The notes beneath the pieces were generated by a model. It saw only the letters and a program-made list of their open reading frames with translations, did not search any database and was not told the origin of the DNA. Both the position numbers and the translations under genes were made by a program. Positions 42,860-55,220 of a DNA stretch of 64,000 bases are shown in pieces (position 1 is the first letter of the stretch; each line of letters begins with the position of its first letter). The stretch comes from Massariosphaeria phaeospora. Its lineage: Eukaryota; Ascomycota; Dothideomycetes; Pleosporales. Location: contig JAADJZ010000015.1 in NCBI GenBank assembly GCA_011032825.1, positions 372,001 through 436,000 of the forward strand, in the 5' to 3' direction.

Positions 42860-45430
42860 GGCCGTGGGTTGCAGCTCTCGTGCCGCGCGGGCTTTTCTGT
42901 TGTTTGGGTGCTGGACTCGGCGCTGGCGACCATACGACAGGCCCACTGCAGACGAGGCGGCGACAGTGGCAGATGCAACCAGCTGTGCAACGGGAATGCG
43001 TCAGTAATGGCACGCTGTGCTACTGGGGCGAGACGAGAGGGATATCGAGCTGGGCCGGGCACGCTGCCGCCGCCTTTCGGAAGCAGAGGCGGCGGCGGGC
43101 CTCGAGGCCCTCCAAAACAAAGCAAGGGCAGGTGGGTGGAGGAGAGGCGGGATAGTTACCGTGGGCACCGTGTTCATTCTCAATTACAGACCACGTCACC
43201 GGCAGAGGCGCTCACTCGATGAAGCACTCGTGACGACGCGGTGGGCATTATGGCACGCCGGGGGGGAGACTCGACCGTGGTTCGCACGCTGCACGGCGAC
43301 GGGAGAGGGGGGGAGAGGGTTTTGCGCAGGCGCTCAGTCGCGAGCAGGACGAGGCAGCGCGGACAACGGCACCCGGAGCGGGCGTGTGGCAGAGGGCGGT
43401 CGAGTCTCGCTCTCTCTCGCTCTCAGTCCAGAAGAGAGCGGAGGGAGAGCAACAAGAAATGCGCGTTGCGGTGCTGCCAGGATCGCCGTCCCAGGCCGCC
43501 CTGGGCTTAGCGAGATGGGGATGCCGGTGAGATGGTCGACGGGCGACGGGCGAATGTCCAAACACCACGCACGGCATGCTATAACTACCACTGCGACGCC
43601 GTCTGGCCGTCGAGGGCGCGGCGTGTCGTTGCGCGGTCGCACGCTGCCGGGTCCGCGTCTGTCTGTGTGCAGCAGGCTCGGTGAGGGCATTCACTGACAG
43701 CCCAGGCCAGCTGCAGCATCCGGTACCACGACGCCGACGAGACGAGACGAGACGACAACGACATCGACCCACGGCGACTACGGTCCACGGCGACTCCACG
43801 TAGCGAGCTACGACTGTGTTTGATATGGCGCACCGTCACCGTCAACTCGCAAGCTGAAGAAGGGCCGCAGAGCAGGGGACTAGGTAGCTGCGGCCAACCA
43901 GGACCCCCTCGCTGCCAGCACTGCACCCAGAATAGTTGGCCACGATGCCAGGCCGGCTGCTGTCACGCAAGGCGGTGATTCGCGAGGCACCGCTCGCGAG
44001 TCGCTGCAACGGGGTGGAGATTGTTTGTTGATCTATCAGCTGGTCATGCTCGATTCCCATGGCCCAGCGCGTGTGTTTTGCATTGCATTTGGGCCTTTTA
44101 GCCATGCCGCCCGGCTTCACGTCTGGAGTCTGGCTGGACGGCTGCTAGATTGCTGAGGATCCGAGATGGACGCCTGCTGTCCCGTGAGTGCAGCACCGCG
44201 CTCGCTCTTGTGGCGGAACTAGGACTTTGACGCCGTATCCTGGCCCGGCCGAAACAATCCGCCGTTCAGCCCCAGATGGATAGAGCGAACGCGGAGTATG
44301 ATGTATCCACCCCTACCCATAATAGAGACTTGGAACTCGGCAGCGGGGCTACCACCAGGATCGAGGGGTCCGTCCGTATGTCGGGACTCGGAACCGCTGG
44401 CTTGCGTCTTCTGTGGCGGAGGGCTGGACATGATGGCAGGCTACGGCACTGTGCAGGTAGAGGTGGGAAAAACAAGTATATTGTTATCTATAGATTGTCT
44501 GGTCTGATCTGGTCTGATACGACAGACTACACATCTCGACTGGCCGAGTACGATCTTGTGGAGCGGCGTCTGTAGTGGAGCAACGCCAGGGCCACTCGAT
44601 ATACAGATACGATATATGGACATGTCTCTCAAGTTCTCAACCACGGCTGCACGCAGCGTGAGGTCGGACGGACTGCAGGCGGATGCTGAGGACTGCGAGA
44701 ACGACGGGCCCCACCGCTCAGGCGTGCCATGGCGGAGGCGCTGTGCTTGTCACGTTGCACCTGGCGGCCGACATGATGTAGGTATCAGTCCTGGTTTGGC
44801 AGCTCGCAGCGGCACAGCGAGCATGCGAGGCGGCTGTTGGGCTGGCCAGATGAGGCGGAGGATGTTCAGCGGAGGCATGCGAGCAACCGGCCATCCTTGC
44901 GGGCAATCGCACGGCGCCTGGCCGCGAGCAGCAAGCGGGCGCGTCTAGTACCTGCTACCAAGTAGTGTGTTCGATCTCCAGCTCCACTGACGGCACAGCT
45001 GCTGCAGAACTCATCCTGCCGGTCAGCTTCGCCGTCGATGGGGGTGGTCGTTCGGATGCCCGCCGCGCCTGCCCCGCGCTGATTCGCCGGCGAGCGCCTT
45101 CGAGAAGCCGCCGAACCACGTCGTCCGCTCGCTCCGCTCTGACCACGCCCACACGCCCACTCCGTACGCTCTGATCGTCCACGCTCCGGCGCGCCCACCC
45201 ACTCCCTGCCGTACCACCCAGTGACAAGCAAACATCCACCTGGTTGCCGCACTCTGCCGTAGACACCTCTGCTAAACGGGGCGGCAAGCCGTGCCTCTGG
45301 GCGTGTCGAGCGGGCACATTTCGCGCACGCCACGGAGCAAACTGGTGTCCGACGCTCCAAGCGACTTCCACCAGCGTGGCACAAGGCACCGCTCGCATTG
45401 CCACTGCTCACTACTGCTGCCGCCGGCACC
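42860..45430. other. Long GC-rich divergent upstream region
   Basis: 2.57 kb, the longest gene-free stretch in the window, between two divergent genes. Many overlapping open frames exist in all frames because the DNA is GC-rich and stop-poor; none shows a domain, compositional signature or conserved start. Short direct repeats such as TCTGGTCTGATCTGGTCTGAT near 44500 are present. Confidence 0.55.
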
Positions 45431-47891
45431 ATGGAAGCTGAGATCAGGGCTCAGATCCCCAACATCGACCCCATCCTGTCAGACTACTCGGTTGGATACC
45501 TGGCCCATGCCTCGTCCAATACCTTCGCCTCCGACGCGGACCCCAATGCCCCTTCTCCTCTTGAGGAAGCTGCCGCCGCCGTAGCCAGTCTGCTCCTCTC
45601 TGCCTCGGGCGACTACTCGAGTCAGAACGAGACAACCATCCAGAATCTCGTTGGGAGGTTCATCTCGCGCCTCAATGCAGCAAACGGCAGCGATGGCGAG
45701 TACCGCCAGATGGCCCCCTCGGCCAGGAAGCTTGAGCAAGCAATCCACGTGGGGTCACAGAGGAACATGTCGTCCACCCTCGGTCTGACTGGCGGCGCTG
45801 TGGACCTCGAGTCGGCCAATTCGCGCAAGGTCGAGTCTCGAGTAGACCGGAAGAAACTGGAAAAGGCTGAACGGAAGCTGCGTGCCAAACAGGACCGGAA
45901 AGAGTTCAGGAACGTCGAATATGAAGCATCTAAGCTAATCAACCAGCCTGATGAGACCCTGAGCTATGAGGAGTTCTACATGGCGGTCAATCCACTGCAA
46001 CTGGGCTCCGATCAGAGTTCTAAGAGCAAAGACATCAAGATTGATAGCATTGACATCTCAATACCTGGACTGAGAATTCTGACAGATACCGGGTTGACGC
46101 TAGCGTATGGCCGGCGATACGGTCTTGTGGGTCAGAACGGTATTGGTAAATCGACCCTGCTCAGGGCACTCAGTCGCCGTGAGGTGGCCATTCCTACGCA
46201 CATATCGATCCTCCACGTCGAGCAAGAAGTAGGTCAAAACCAACATGACATCTAATATATCTCCTCTGACCACAAAAAGATCACAGGCGACGACACGCCT
46301 GCGCTCCAAGCTGTCTTGGATGCCGATGTGTGGCGCAAGCATCTGCTCCGAGAACAAGAGGTAAAACCTTGAGTCTTTACTCTGATGTCTTTCTAATCAG
46401 TTCAGAAAATTACCAAAGAGCTGGCAGAGTTGGAGGCTGAGCGTGCCACCCTGGCAGATACGTCTGCGGATGCTGAGAAGCTCGACAAGCAGCGAGAAGG
46501 TCTGGACATCACACTCAGTGACATCCATGCTAAGTTGGCCGAGATGGACTCTGATAAAGCCGAGTCTCGAGCGGCTAGTATTCTAGCTGGTTTAGGATTT
46601 TCAACTGAGCGACAACAGTACGCGACCAAGACATTCTCTGGTGGTTGGCGAATGAGGCTGGCTCTAGCACGTGCCTTGTTCTGCGAGCCTGATCTACTCC
46701 TTCTCGACGAACCGTCTAACATGTTGGACGTCCCGTCGATTACGTTCTTGGCAAATTATCTACAAGATTACCCCAGTACTGTTCTGGTAGTTTCTCACGA
46801 CAGGGCTTTCCTGAACGAAGTTGCGACGGACATTATACATCAGCATTCTGAACGATTAGACTACTACAAAGGCGCCAACTTTGGTAAGTTTATGACCGTA
46901 TAAACTTCCAGCATATTATTGACTCTTCCAGATTCCTTTTATGCTTCCAAGGAAGAACGTCGGAAGACAGCGAAGCGCGAATATGAGACTCAGTTGGCTC
47001 AACGTGCCCATCTGCAAGGTATGTACACCAAAGTTTCTGCTCCGTAGAGAACTGGCTGACATTCTGGCAGCATTCATCGATAAATTCAGGTATAACGCTG
47101 CGAAGTCATCTGAAGCCCAGTCCAGGATCAAGAAACTCGAGCGCATGCCCACCCTCACGGCACCGGAGGCTGAATACACTGTGCATTTCAAGTTCCCAGA
47201 GGTCGAGAAATTATCCCCTCCAATCATTCAGATGAGCGGCGTCACCTTTGGTTATACTCCGGACAAGATTTTGCTGAAGAATGTCGATCTCGATGTGCAG
47301 CTAGATTCACGAATTGGCATTGTCGGGCCGAACGGTGCAGGTAAGACAACGGCTCTGAAACTTCTCATTGGCGCGCTATCCCCGACGACGGGTTTGATAT
47401 CGCAGAACGCGCGTCTTAGGGTGGGCTTCTTTGCGCAGCACCACGTCGACGCACTGGACCTCAACGACAGCGCTGTGGGGTTCATGTCCAAGAATTTCCC
47501 TGGAAAGGCAGACGAGGACTACCGGCGTCATCTCGGTGCCTTTGGTATCACGGGCATGACTGGATTGCAGAAGATGGAGCTATTGTCGGGAGGTCAAAAG
47601 TCGCGTGTAGCATTTTCATGTTTGTCGCTCCAGAACCCGCATATCCTAGTGCTCGACGAACCGTCTAATCACTTGGATATCGAGGCTATGGACGCACTTT
47701 CTGAGGCGCTGCAGAAGTTCCAGGGCGGCATTCTCATGGTCAGTCACGACGTTACCATGCTGCAGAACGTCTGCACGAGCCTGTGGGTGTGTGACAACGG
47801 GACCATTGAGCACTTTGACGGGACGGTCAAGGATTACAAGCGCAGGATCACAGCACAGGCAAACGCAGCGGGCGTAGTGCAGAAACATTGA
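45431..47891 (+). CDS. GCN20: ABC-F ATPase Gcn20
   Basis: Ribosome-associated ABC-F protein that works with Gcn1 to activate the Gcn2 kinase in amino-acid starvation. Five exons: 45431-46228, 46280-46360, 46406-46883, 46932-47018 and 47071-47891; 754 residues (yeast Gcn20 has 752). All introns are short (45-52 nt) with GT donors. The first ABC domain has Walker A 'GLVGQNGIGKSTLL', signature 'FSGGWRMRLALARAL' and Walker B 'LLLLDEPSNMLD'. The second has 'GIVGPNGAGKTTAL', 'LSGGQKSRVAF' and 'ILVLDEPSNHLD'. The N-terminal about 200 residues are the Gcn1-binding-type extension. No transmembrane region is present. Confidence 0.95.
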
Positions 47892-48445
47892 GCGTGAAGA
47901 AAAGGATAGGGTTATCTATAGATGTCGAGATATGCAATCAGCGCGTGTACGTCTCTCTGGCTATACATGTGAGATGCTCCAGACGTGTGTTACTGTCGTG
48001 CTCACGTGCTCACGCAACTAGCCGACTTGTACTGTGGCGCGGACCGGCTAAGGTGCAGAGGTATAGTAGGGCCTTTGTTCAGTATCTGTTTGCTGTTTTG
48101 ACGTTGTGAGTGTGAGTGCAGGCCTGAGGTCGTTCCCGCCCGTCTCCAGCAGGATGGTGGTCCGCGCTTTCCCCAAAGCGCTTGGGCGCTGATCCCTGCC
48201 GCGACCTCATGCGTGCACGACTGACTTCACCGCACCTCATCACCCGCTCGATATCACGCCCGGCAGCAAACACGCCCGCCTCCTCGTCGACGGTTGTCCC
48301 CTCAATGCTGCGGCGCTGCTACTGCTGATACCCGCCCTGTCACGCGATTGCCTCGGTCTCGTCGCGCCTCTGTCCCCTTTGCACCCACACCCGCACCCGC
48401 ACCCTCGCCGGTGCTCTGCCCAGCACAACCGTCATCTTGTCGCAG
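47892..48445. other. Region upstream of the WHI2-like gene
   Basis: 554 bp that must contain the true start exon or start codon of the WHI2-like protein. The coding frame stays open back to a TGA at 48326 without an ATG. An ATG at about 48154 followed by GTGGTC could be a start-codon-only exon, but that donor is weak. Confidence 0.4.
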
Positions 48446-50063
48446 ACACAGGCGTCCAGCACCAACGGCTTGTCCGTAGTCACTCCTTTGCCTCGCCCCG
48501 ACCGCGACAGCGACCGCGACGACTCCCGCCCGCCGTGCTCGGCCACAGCGCCCCCAGACGAGCAGCAGGTGCTCACAGCAGCGGGCGAATCGCCGTATCC
48601 CCCTCCCTTCTCCTCGCTCTACTTCCCGGCCAACGACGGTGCCGAGGACCCCGACAAGCCCTTCGACACCGCACCGCAGCACGACTCGCCTCCCGCCTTT
48701 GCTCCCGCTCCCCCTTTTACCGAGTCCTCGTCCTCAGCTGCCGCTGCCGCAGTCGCCGAAACCAAAGCCGCCCTCCCACGCGACACCAAGCACAGCTCTA
48801 GTAGCAAGGATCTCGACGACGGAGAGCCCCCGCCACCCTACAGCGAAGGCTCAAGCCCCCTCGACTCGTTTACATACGTGATGGCGTCGGCAGGAGGGCC
48901 CGCGAGCATCATCACCCAGGTGTCACAGCACAGCGGTGGTGGGCCGCCAATCAACACGCTCGGAGGGTCTGATGAGAACATCACACTAGAGCTTAGGTGA
49001 AGAGCATCGCGCCCGTTGATCACAGTCGGAGATCGCTAACCCTAGGCTTAGAGGATCGCGCTTTACGCTGTCTCGAGACGAGCTCTTGACTCTGCCCGAG
49101 TTTGTGCTTCTGTCACTGTTTCCCAATGGCCTCCTTCCAGATGGCCACATGAACTCATACCATGATGGTGACGTATACCCAGTCGATGTTGGTACTCCCG
49201 ATTCTCCTACCCCTCCCAATGCGCGCAACAACTCCATGCAGATGATTCTCTACCATCTCTCGAATCCCGCATTATATCTATCTGACAGTATATACTCTTC
49301 ACAGTACGACCCTAATTCCCTCCAATACATGTTGGAGTTCTTCCGCAATGTAGCCCAAACAATCCCCGCCTCGCCTCCTTCCCCAACGGCAGCGCCAGAC
49401 CACCCGGCCGAAGCTGTACCCATCGAGCCTATGCATGGCTCTGCGAGGGACATGCTCCAAGATCGCGCCGGTATCATCGTTCTCCGGGAAGATCTCGACT
49501 TCTACGCCATTCCGCCGCACCGCGATATCTCTCAGCCAGAGATGATTGAAGTGAAACGGGCCGCCGGAGAAGCACTGTTGAGGCAAGATGGGATCTTCTC
49601 TGGGCTACGTAAGAGCGAGGAGCCCGGTACCACCGAGCAACATCTCATTGAGATGTTGACAGCAGGGTACGTCTTAGTAGTATTCGAACGATCTCGCGGT
49701 AGTGCTAACTTTGTTCTCCATAGTGGTTTCAACCACGAGGACCAATGGGGCCACCGAGCTGGTGAGCCCAACAAGGCCGTTATTTGCAGCATCGCGCTAG
49801 CACGCCTACGGACCGACATTAAAGGCAACGACCTTGCGAACAATGCCGTGGGCATGGCCCAGAAGCTTCTCCTTTTCTGGAGGAAGCCCGCCCGTCGATG
49901 CTGGTGGGAAGGCGTCGAGTTGGATAACGTGAGAGGCGTGGAGGGCAAGCTCAAGGTCTGGATCAGGAGGGTCTGGACGCTCGAAATGGTACGATTACAA
50001 CCTATTCAACCTTTACAGAGTTCTGACTAACAACTCCGACAGAGCGTCATCGGCCTCCGTTAA
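48446..50063 (+). CDS. WHI2: WHI2-like BTB-domain stress regulator (start unresolved)
   Basis: Whi2 in yeast binds the Psr1/2 phosphatases and acts in the general stress response and low-amino-acid TORC1 control. Exons: (start unresolved) to 48996, 49052-49666, 49724-49988 and 50043-50063, about 490 residues. I begin at 48446, after a candidate acceptor CGCAG, because the frame has no ATG before residue about 145 although the upstream part is clearly coding ('DPDKPFDTAPQHDSPPAFAP', 'GEPPPPYSEGSSPLDSFTYVM'). The BTB/T1-like domain is 'ITLELRGSRFTLSRDELLTLPEFVLLSLFPNGLLPDGH' plus 'YDPNSLQYMLEFFRNVAQ'. The C-terminal block 'HEDQWGHRAGEPNKAVICSIALARL' and 'CWWEGVELD' are conserved. The last exon has seven codons (SVIGLR and stop). 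Confidence 0.85.
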
Positions 50064-51829
50064 TAGGACTTGCACCCTTTTCCTTTTTGTCCAGGGCAGA
50101 ATATCTCTACTTTTCTCCAAGGCCCACGTCCTCAGCAGTACAGCGGCTCCCCATCTCCATCAGTCTGGCCATGATCATCTCTTGCGCATAATTTGGACCA
50201 AAAAGCACGGCTTGCGGGCTTCTTTTGTCTTGTTTGTTTCCAGCGGGTCGCGCGCGCGTACTCATGGCGATGTTCTGTTCTGTCCCTGTTCTGTTCTGTT
50301 CCTCTTCCCATTATTCTTCCTCTTTTCGTCTTTGATACCTTCATCACTTGACCTCTCCTCAATGAACGAGCGAGCATGTTGTTGCACGCAGCATCGGTGG
50401 GGTCTCTTTTCTCGGCACCGGACCGCATGTGCCGGAGAGTGGGGAGCGTGGGGTGTATAGAGTGAGAAGTACAGGTTCTTGGGAGGGTTTTTGGTGTGTG
50501 TGGGTCTGTTGGTGCGATGTGGTGTAGTGTGAGATGGTCGGTGGAACGCCAGTACATATTGTTTTCAATTTTTTTTTGGTAGCGTGATACTACGGCTAGC
50601 TAGTAGCTGCATGTCTGGCTGATTCTTAGGTGCGAGGTATAATACATATTGTTTTAGTCGATGTTTATTTGGTGTCAATGGCACGCTTTTTCCTGCCAAT
50701 CCTTTCCTGGGTTCCATTTCCTTCCCTTCCCTTCTCTGGCTGTGGCTCCCTCTCCCCTCCTGAAAGAAACGTCGCTGGGGCACCACTGTACTTCTGTCTG
50801 CTACCTGTACATGTATGTATGTGTGTGTGCTCATGTACATATGCAGTTGTGTACAAGTACGTATGTACATATGGTTGTGGGTCCAATAAATAGCCCGGGG
50901 TTCTGCGTCTGTGCTACCTACCTACCTACCTACCTACATCTGCCCAGCCCAGCCCAGCCCCAGCCCCAGCCCATCCTTGCAGCTGAGTTGTGGGTATTTT
51001 TTCCTTTTCCTCTTCTCGGGGATCGCGGATTAGCGAGTTGAGTTGAGTTGAGTTGAGTTGCGAAAGCGAGCGAGATTTATGCCGTGGAACGTGGCATCGC
51101 ATCGCATCGCAGCGCGGCTTGCATGGAAATTTCTGAAGAGTTGGTTGAGTATGTAAGGAGAAGGGAGCAGGACAGTTGTGTGCTGTGCTGCTGTGTGTGG
51201 TCTCAACCACATGTAGCATGGCTGCGTGCATATGCCTCTCAACGACGCGGCTCGAGTGCGAAGCGTGAGGGCGTGCAGGTGCGGCGGGGGACGACGGGTG
51301 GGTGTGGTGGGTGCGTTGTTGACGCTGCGAAGGTAACCGAACCGAGAGCAAGAGACGGATAGTTGCATTTCTCGACTTTTGAAAGTGTTGTTAATAGAGG
51401 GAGAAGGAGAAACACCTACATCGTACAGAGGCATCGCCTGCACGTAACGTTAGTACAAGGTTGACAAGATATATGTTGAGGTTCAATATGGGTGTGTAGC
51501 CCCCTCGGTATCTGATTTCCATTTCTTCAAGCGCAACGTCTAAGACGATGAGCAATTACTATGTAAGTGCCAATAGCTTCCTCCTTTAGCATCCGCATCC
51601 AGATCGACTCTTACACATATAGATCACCTCTATGGCCTTGGCCGAGGTTGAAGGGCCAAGTGGGTGACACATGCAGTTGAGATATTAACGCCTTTTAACC
51701 ATCAATCAAACCCCAAACCCCGCCCCTCTTTTGCAATGCGATGCCGTTGAAGACAATTCAACTTTTCGATGTGGTATCATCCCAGTTCATAACGTCGTGT
51801 TGAAACTCGCTAGAGTAAAGCAAAGAAAT
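50064..51829. other. Intergenic region rich in microsatellites
   Basis: 1.77 kb between convergent genes. Arrays include CCTA (about 50916-50937), AGCCC/AGCCCC (about 50944-50971), GTTGA (about 51036-51060), GCATC (about 51095-51108) and GTATGT-type dinucleotide-like sequence near 50813-50870. No gene seen. Confidence 0.6.
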
Positions 51830-53289
51830 CTAGTATCGGTAGATGTCGCTCTTGAAAGGACCCTCGACTGGCAGACCAAGGTACTCGGCCTGGACATCGC
51901 TAAGCTTGGAGAGCTTGACGTTGACGTGGTCAAGGTGCAGCATGGCGACCTGCTCGTCGAGGATCTTAGGAAGAACATAGACGCCGACATCAAGCTTGCC
52001 AGTCTTGCCAAACTCGATGTACTTGTTGCCGAAAGCCTCGTCCTCGGCCTTGTACAACATGATTTGGGCAAGAACCTGGTTAGTGAAGGAGCAGGACATG
52101 ACAAATGAGGAGTGGCCAGTGGCACATCCCAAGTTGACGAGACGGCCCTCAGCAAGCAGGATGATGTGACGGCCGTTCTTCATGAGGTAGCGGTCGACTT
52201 GAGGCTTAATGTTTTGGACCGACTTGGCGTTGGCCTTGAGCCATGCAACGTCGATTTCGATATCGAAGTGACCGATGTCTGGACATGTTAGGTTGGGTCT
52301 TTACATTTGTAGCTGATGGACTTACTGCAGACAATGGCATCGTTGGGCATAGCCTCGAAGTGCTGTCCGGTGAGAATGTCACGGCAACCAGTTGTGGTAA
52401 CAAAGATCTGGCCCTGAGCAGCGGCCTCCTCCATGGTGGTGACCTGGAAGCCCGAGACAGCGGCCTGGAGAGCGTTGATGGGATCAATCTCGGTGACGAC
52501 AACGCGGGCACCCATGCTGTGGAGAGCCTGGGCACAGCCCTTGCCGACATCACCGAAACCGGCAACGACGGCAACCTTGCCGGCAATCATCACATCGGTG
52601 GCACGCTTGATACCATCGACGAGCGATTCGCGGCAGCCGTACAGGTTGTCGAACTTGGACTTGGTGACCGAGTCGTTGACGTTGATAGCGGGGACCAGCA
52701 GGCGGTTGGCGCCGTCCTTTTGCTTGAGCATGCGGTACAAGTGGTGCACGCCGGTGGTCGTCTCCTCGGACACACCATAGCAGTCCTTCAGCATCTCGGG
52801 GTATTTCTTGTGCACGAGCGAGGTGAGATCACCGCCGTCGTCGAGGATCAGGTTCAGGCTCTTGCCGTCCTTGAAGGCCGTCAGCTGCTGCTCCAAGCAC
52901 CAGTTGTACTCCTCCTCGGTCTCGCCCTTCCACGCGAAGACGGGCACGCCGGTCGCGGCAATGGCAGCGGCGGCATGGTCCTGGGTGGAGAAGATGTTGC
53001 ACGACGTCCAGGTGAGCTCGGCGCCGAGCGACTTGAGCGTCTCGATGAGGACGGCGGTTTGGATGGCTGGGTGCGGGGTCAGCCGTGGCTCGCCGACGAT
53101 TGCGGGAGGTTACATACTCATGTGCAGGCAGCCAGCAATGCGGGCACCCTTCAGCGGCTGGTCGTCGGCATACTTGGACCGCGTCGCCATGAGACCGGGC
53201 ATCTCATTCTCGGCGAGTTCAATCTCACGGCGACCGAACGCTGCAAGACTGAGGTCGGCAACCTTGTGCTTGTGAGCGGGAGCAGACAT
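51830..53289 (-). CDS. SAH1: S-adenosylhomocysteine hydrolase
   Basis: Reversibly hydrolyses S-adenosylhomocysteine to adenosine and homocysteine with bound NAD, removing the inhibitor of methyltransferases. Three exons: 53118-53289, 52326-53066 and 51830-52278; 453 residues, normal for the family. Donors are GTATGT and GTAAGT, and the joins give '[16 protein letters not shown]' and '[18 protein letters not shown]'. Signature blocks are '[13 protein letters not shown]', '[18 protein letters not shown]', '[21 protein letters not shown]', the NAD-binding '[18 protein letters not shown]', and '[21 protein letters not shown]'. It ends in the conserved K-S-D-x-Y-R-Y. A purine hexamer array lies in its leader. 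Confidence 0.96.
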
Positions 53290-54051
53290 GGCGGAGGTTG
53301 TGGAGGTGAGAAAAGGGTGTAGAGGTGGTGTTTGGAGTGAAAGATTCGGGGGGGGAGGAAAGTAGAGGGGCGGGGAGGTAGAGGAAGAGGAAGAGGAAGA
53401 GGAAGAGGAAGAGGAAGAGGAAGAGGAAGAGTGCGGTGCAGCAGAGCTTTCAGCGAGCGTTCGGCAGTTTTTGAAGCCGTCTGCCCCGCCAGGTTTCTGC
53501 CCCCACTGACCGCCCGCACGGCCCATCCGCGTCTTTGATTCGCTCCTTGATCCACCAGTCGCCGAGTGGGGTACCAGCACGATACTACCACCTACTGTTT
53601 TGTCTTGCGTTTCCTGCACCGGCTGTGCGTTTCGAAGGTGAAGCATCCGATGGCTCAACCCTAGCGACTTTCTTTCGTTATGTTGTTGTCTTCATGTTGC
53701 GCCCAAACAGAAAACCGTGTGGACCATACTGGCTATACGGCGAGATTCCGGGGACTTATTTCAGATGCCCCCCCGGTCGGTCCCATTCGGTCTCCGTATG
53801 TTTGACAACATCAGGTGGTTCGTCGACATTTAAGTCATCTATTGCTGGGGCAACATACTCAGCCACAGGGATCGACATCGAAACCTCTGAGTGCTTTGTC
53901 ACGCTCCTAGTCAGTTAGTAGTCTACCCGCATGAGAGGTATTGCTCAGGGTAGATATCTTGATAAAAATTAATTTTTTAAACCCGAAAGTGTTCCAACAA
54001 AACCGAGAATTTACGTCATCCCCAGCTCTCTTGTCGTGGATTTCACCATCA
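53290..54051. other. Upstream region of SAH1
   Basis: 762 bp. Apart from the hexamer array at 53381-53431 I see no repeat or gene. It also holds the 3' UTR of the GIY-YIG-like gene. Confidence 0.5.
53381..53431. repeat. GAGGAA hexamer microsatellite in the SAH1 leader
   Basis: About eight perfect copies of a 6-bp purine unit, roughly 90-140 bp upstream of the SAH1 ATG; on the mRNA strand it is a pyrimidine tract. Confidence 0.9.
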
Positions 54052-55220
54052 TCACCACCTCCACTGTGGCTTAAGAGTGGGCACGGATGCTGGCCTACCG
54101 CCTCCACCCCTCAGCAACATGATTCCAAGGAAAATCGCCGTGCCGAATACAATCATTGTCCCGAGCGGTACTTCAACTGGTCGATCTCCGCTCGCATAGC
54201 TGACGTCCTTTGTTTTCTTCTCCACATATTGCACTTGGCTCTTCTTTCTCTCTCCATGGCCAATATACTCCACCAGCAACGGATCTTCACTCTTGCTCAA
54301 ATCAAGCCACTCTCTCACGCTCTTACTCCCCTGATCTAGCGGTACAGCGATATTTAATGGCCCATGTTCTGTTCCTTTGCTCCTCAACTTCGTGCCTTCC
54401 GGCAGCCAAGCTCTCAAGGTATCTTCCTGCAACGTGCGGAAAATGAGTGATGACCACATTTCAAGTACGTTGAGCATGAGGTCGGGACAATCCATTCCTG
54501 GAAGGGCGTGGTTCCCGAGATTCGAAGAGGGGAGTACGGCAAGCACCCCGAAAATGTTGAAAGTACTGTTTTGCAGAGCATGGTAGTGAAAAGACGGGTT
54601 GTCGCGTCGGTAACGGAAGTTCAAGTGCTGATATACCCGTGTTCGGAGGCTGTTGGTCTGGCCGACGTATGTTCGGATCCTGGGCTCGGACGTTAAAAAT
54701 GGGAGATCTAATGATTTGCGACCAAGTCTCGGACGACTTGAGGGTAATAATGAAAACAGAGCGGCTATAGAGATTGTTGTTGTTTACCTTTTGTCTAATC
54801 CAAGCACTCCATTAAGGTAAACAGCACGACCTTCAAATTTCAAATCACCCCCAATGGTCTTTAATCTACTTTGAATTAGCTCTCTATCTACATTCATAAC
54901 TAGTAGGCCTCAAATACTTACGAGTCTAGACTCCCGTTGCCACTCTGCAAATAACGCCAAACCTCCGGCCTGACACAGCAAAACAGAAACTCATCCAAAT
55001 TTGCGTGTCTTTCTATCCACTTCGCATACTTCTTACTATACTTGGATTCCGGATCCTGCAGTTTCTGTAGTATGTGCACCAGTATAGACTGGGCTTCCTG
55101 TTGCGCGGGGGTCATCTCTCCAGGATAGGGATTCATATTGGCATTGTGCGGATGATGGGATGTCGATGAGCGGCGAAAAGAGGCCGGCGAGGCAGAAGTG
55201 GGTTCCTGAGTCCTCGCCAT
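54052..55220 (-). CDS. GIY-YIG-like domain protein with C-terminal membrane anchor
   Basis: Three exons: 54922-55220, 54788-54865 and 54052-54679, giving 334 residues. Donors are GTAAGT and GTAAAC. The join of exons 2 and 3 creates 'VYLNGVLGLDKRIRTYVGQTNSLRTRVYQH', which looks like a GIY-YIG nuclease core: R113-A-V-Y116 in place of GIY, T129-Y-V-G132 as YIG, R138/R140 and H144 after it, and E199 ('LNVLEMW') as a candidate metal ligand. The N-terminal about 60 residues are Ser/Pro-rich. Residues 298-315 (LGTMIVFGTAIFLGIMLL) form one hydrophobic helix, followed by a 19-residue tail, so the protein is probably tail-anchored. The domain assignment rests on motif spacing alone. Confidence 0.72.

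Noticed and set aside
43017..43697. 226-codon and several overlapping frames in the GC-rich region 43.0-43.8 kb
   Set aside because: Open in most frames on both strands because of high GC and few stops; Arg-rich, no motif, no splice support.
52243..53322. 359-codon plus-strand open frame
   Set aside because: Antisense shadow of SAH1; composition follows the codon pattern of the real gene and no domain is present.
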